A stretch of 20,094 nt of DNA from Thiosocius sp965601425 (GTDB taxonomy: Bacteria > Pseudomonadota > Gammaproteobacteria > Chromatiales > Chromatiaceae): positions 1 through 20,094 of the forward strand of contig CBFCWF010000054.1 in assembly GCA_965601425.1 (NCBI GenBank), written 5' to 3'. The notes beneath the pieces were generated by a model. It did no database searches. It worked only from the letters and a program-made list of their open reading frames with translations, and was not told where the DNA came from. This document shows, one piece after another, positions 18,187-20,094 of this stretch; the first letter of the stretch is position 1, and the number at the start of each line of letters is the position of its first letter. A program made the translations under genes and the position numbers.

Positions 18187-19104
18187 GTGGTCCGGATGGG
18201 CGCCGAGCGACCTGCACCCGACGGGTTCCCGCGGATGATCGTGGAGTGTCTCGCGCGGCGCATCATGGCCCCCTTCCAGGGCGTGCTGCAGATCATCCGA
18301 GTCGGCGCCGGTGAGGCCGAGAGCGTCGATGGTGTGAACTGGGTGCTTTATGCGGCACACCCGGACATCCTCGCGCACTCCGGACTGTCCGAGGTGCGTT
18401 TCGGGACCTGGTCGGCCGTCGAGGGCCTGCGCCGCGCGATGGTGCGGGGAACCGCGGCCGGTGGCCTGGTCGAACGCATCGGGCAACCGTTGATCGGCGC
18501 GCTGCAAGCCTTTGCGGCGCAGGCGCCTTTTCCATTGCACGACCGGTTGGAGTACTGGCTGCTCGACGCCGAGACTCGCCAGCCGCTGGTGCTGATAGAC
18601 ACGCTACTGCCGGACGAGGCCGTACCGCCCGCGGAGCCGGCGAGGTGGTTGGCGGGAAAGGCGGCGCGGGACGAGTTTGCCGGCCTCCCCGAGCTGGAGG
18701 GAATGATCGCCGAGCGTGCCAGTCGACGCCCGGTGGCGGCCTGGTTCGAACGCGACGAGACCGGGGGCGGGCGCGATGCCCGGCATGTGCCCTATCCGGC
18801 CAGCCATTTTCCGCGTCTACTGTTGACCACCGAGTGGCCGGAGGGCCGACAACGTCGGTTGGCCGGCGCCTTCATCGACTGGTGGGCCCCCGCGCTGCTC
18901 CAGTTGCAGCATCTCGACGACGCTGAGCGCCGTCTGCTCGAGCGCGCGGCAGCGCGCCGCGCGACGGTGCTCGCGCGGCTGTTCCGCCTCTACCCGAAGA
19001 CCATGGACCAACAACTGATCCGTGTGACCCGGGTGCAGGCGCGCATGCAGGCAACCGGGTCCGGTCATGCTTATTACGAGGAACCCTTTCTTTGGTCGGA
19101 TTAG
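18187..19104 (+). CDS. Unrecognised soluble protein upstream of tmcA
   Basis: I do not recognise a family. From the GTG at 18187 the protein has 305 residues; other possible starts are ATG 18196 and ATG 18235 (Met17, beginning MIVECLARR). None has a convincing ribosome-binding site close by. The sequence looks cytoplasmic, with no signal peptide or membrane helix. The N-terminal part is alpha/beta (FQGVLQIIRVG and VNWVLYAAHPD), followed by LEYWLLDAETRQPLVLIDTLL, and the C-terminal half is helical and Arg/Leu-rich (AERRLLERAAARRATVLARLFRLYPKT). The codon pattern and length support a real gene. Its end overlaps the likely tmcA start by 13 bases, and the tmcA ribosome-binding site lies inside it, so the two are probably cotranscribed and coupled. 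A role linked to tRNA or translation is a guess from context only. Confidence 0.75.
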   Translation: MVRMGAERPAPDGFPRMIVECLARRIMAPFQGVLQIIRVGAGEAESVDGVNWVLYAAHPDILAHSGLSEVRFGTWSAVEGLRRAMVRGTAAGGLVERIGQPLIGALQAFAAQAPFPLHDRLEYWLLDAETRQPLVLIDTLLPDEAVPPAEPARWLAGKAARDEFAGLPELEGMIAERASRRPVAAWFERDETGGGRDARHVPYPASHFPRLLLTTEWPEGRQRRLAGAFIDWWAPALLQLQHLDDAERRLLERAAARRATVLARLFRLYPKTMDQQLIRVTRVQARMQATGSGHAYYEEPFLWSD

Positions 19105-20094
19105 CTGCGTCCGGCCCGCGCAGGCTGCTCTTGGTAGCCGGCGATCAGAACCGGGGTGAGCGTTGGCTGCTTGCACAGCTGGGCGCGGCCGCGCTGTCTG
19201 AAACCCTATGGATTGCCGAAAACGGGCCCACCGGGGTCCGGGCTACGCCGGCGTCCCGGGTCATGCGGTGTCTGGGCAGTGAGCATCGCCTGCTCGTCTG
19301 CAATGCCCACCAGGGTTTCCATCCGGATGCCTTCGCCGCCGCGGTCGGTACCCTGCGGGGAGGTGGCGACTGCGTGCTGCTGGTACCTGCGCTCGACGAA
19401 TGGGCCGCGTACCCTGATCCAGACAAGGCCCGGTTCGCGGCGCATCCACGGCGCTTGGAGGACATGCGTGGCGCGTTCGTCGAACGCCTGCTGCGCTGCT
19501 GGCGAACGCATCCGGCGACACGGGTCGTAGACCCGGCGCGTCCAATTGCGGTCCGACAGGCGGCGCTCTCGACCACGGGTCTACGACTGACCGAGAACCA
19601 GTGCGCGGCGGTGGCGGCGGTGCAGCGTGTGGCCTTGGGGCATGCCCGGCGGCCGCTGGTTCTGACGGCCGACCGCGGGCGTGGCAAATCCACGGTGCTC
19701 GGTGTCGCGGCGGCGCGCCTGCTGCTCGGCGGTCTGGCGCACGTCACGGTGGTCGCTCCGCATCGAGCCGCGGCCGAGACGCTGTATCGCCACGCGATGA
19801 TCGAGGCGGGTCTCGAGCCGCGTGCGCCGGGCGATGTCGCGATCGCGGGCCGCCGGCTCGCTTTCCGGCTACCGGCGGACTGCGTCTCCGGCGCGGTAGC
19901 CGTACCGGGACTGATCCTGGTCGATGAGGCGGCGGCGATACCGGTCGGCGTCCTGGAACGGCTGCTGGAGGTCGGCAACCGGCTCGTGTTCGCGAGCACC
20001 GTGCACGGTTACGAGGGCAGCGGGCGGGGGTTCGATATCCGCTTTCGCGCGCTGCTCGATCAGCGTATGCCGCAGTGGCGCGCGCTGCACCTGT
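19092..20094 (+). CDS. tmcA: tRNA(Met) cytidine acetyltransferase TmcA (3' truncated by window edge)
   Basis: TmcA makes N4-acetylcytidine at the wobble base of elongator tRNA-Met, using acetyl-CoA and ATP. About half of the protein (334 codons; E. coli TmcA has 671) is in the window. The N-terminal domain shows RRLLLVAGDQ, EHRLLVCNAHQGFHPDAFAA and a GTLRGGG turn. The RNA-helicase-like module follows, with Walker A TADRGRGKST (K199), Walker B LILVDEAAAIP (D278, E279) and STVHGYEGSGRGF. The acetyltransferase domain would lie beyond the edge. There is no ATG or GTG in a suitable place. TTG at 19092 has GAGGA (19078-19082) nine bases upstream and places the first strand correctly, so I chose it. 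The start overlaps the end of the preceding gene by 13 bases, which suggests an operon. Confidence 0.93.
   Translation, partial: MVGLAASGPRRLLLVAGDQNRGERWLLAQLGAAALSETLWIAENGPTGVRATPASRVMRCLGSEHRLLVCNAHQGFHPDAFAAAVGTLRGGGDCVLLVPALDEWAAYPDPDKARFAAHPRRLEDMRGAFVERLLRCWRTHPATRVVDPARPIAVRQAALSTTGLRLTENQCAAVAAVQRVALGHARRPLVLTADRGRGKSTVLGVAAARLLLGGLAHVTVVAPHRAAAETLYRHAMIEAGLEPRAPGDVAIAGRRLAFRLPADCVSGAVAVPGLILVDEAAAIPVGVLERLLEVGNRLVFASTVHGYEGSGRGFDIRFRALLDQRMPQWRALHL

Overview
The window reads as a chromosomal segment of a GC-rich gammaproteobacterium that probably oxidises reduced sulfur compounds. The main pointers are a Tat-exported SoxB (thiosulfohydrolase of the Sox pathway), a tesA-ybbA-ybbP block arranged head-to-head as in enterobacteria, a TmcA-type tRNA acetyltransferase, and a PilZ/DUF1631 c-di-GMP-type protein. 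A Chromatiales/Ectothiorhodospiraceae-like lineage is a reasonable inference, but the sequence alone does not prove it. No insertion sequence, integrase, CRISPR array, tRNA or rRNA was seen, and the base composition is uniform. The window looks like core genome rather than a mobile island.

Layout. Bases 1-3126 hold most of metH (cobalamin-dependent methionine synthase), with its 5' end cut off by the window. Converging on it is a predicted lipoprotein of unknown function (3199-3957, minus). Divergent from that is a small soluble protein of unknown function (4234-4569). Next comes a very large multidomain PilZ-DUF1631-degenerate GGDEF-EAL protein (4864-8448). A HupE/UreJ-family membrane protein (8545-9687, minus) is divergent from soxB (9916-11823). 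soxB ends in a clear intrinsic terminator (11853-11878). An nfeD-slipin pair with overlapping ends follows (12028-14236). It converges on tesA (14259-14909, minus), which overlaps head-to-head with the ybbA-ybbP ABC exporter pair (14884-18047). The window closes with an unrecognised protein (about 18187-19104) that overlaps the start of tmcA. tmcA appears to begin at a TTG codon (19092) and runs off the right edge.

How the genes work together. Most are independent housekeeping or envelope functions: methionine synthesis, membrane proteostasis by NfeD/slipin, TesA with the Ybb exporter, and wobble-base acetylation of elongator tRNA-Met. The sulfur-metabolism part is soxB alone. No soxXAYZ genes are visible nearby, and its only divergent partner is the HupE-like membrane protein. 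The 228-base gap between those two probably carries both promoters.

No gene-free stretch exceeds 300 bases. The two longest gaps (3958-4233 and 4570-4863) are described in the list. I did not find a convincing new multi-gene system. The observations most worth following are the unusual c-di-GMP-type fusion protein, the HupE-like/soxB pairing, and the unknown gene coupled to tmcA.
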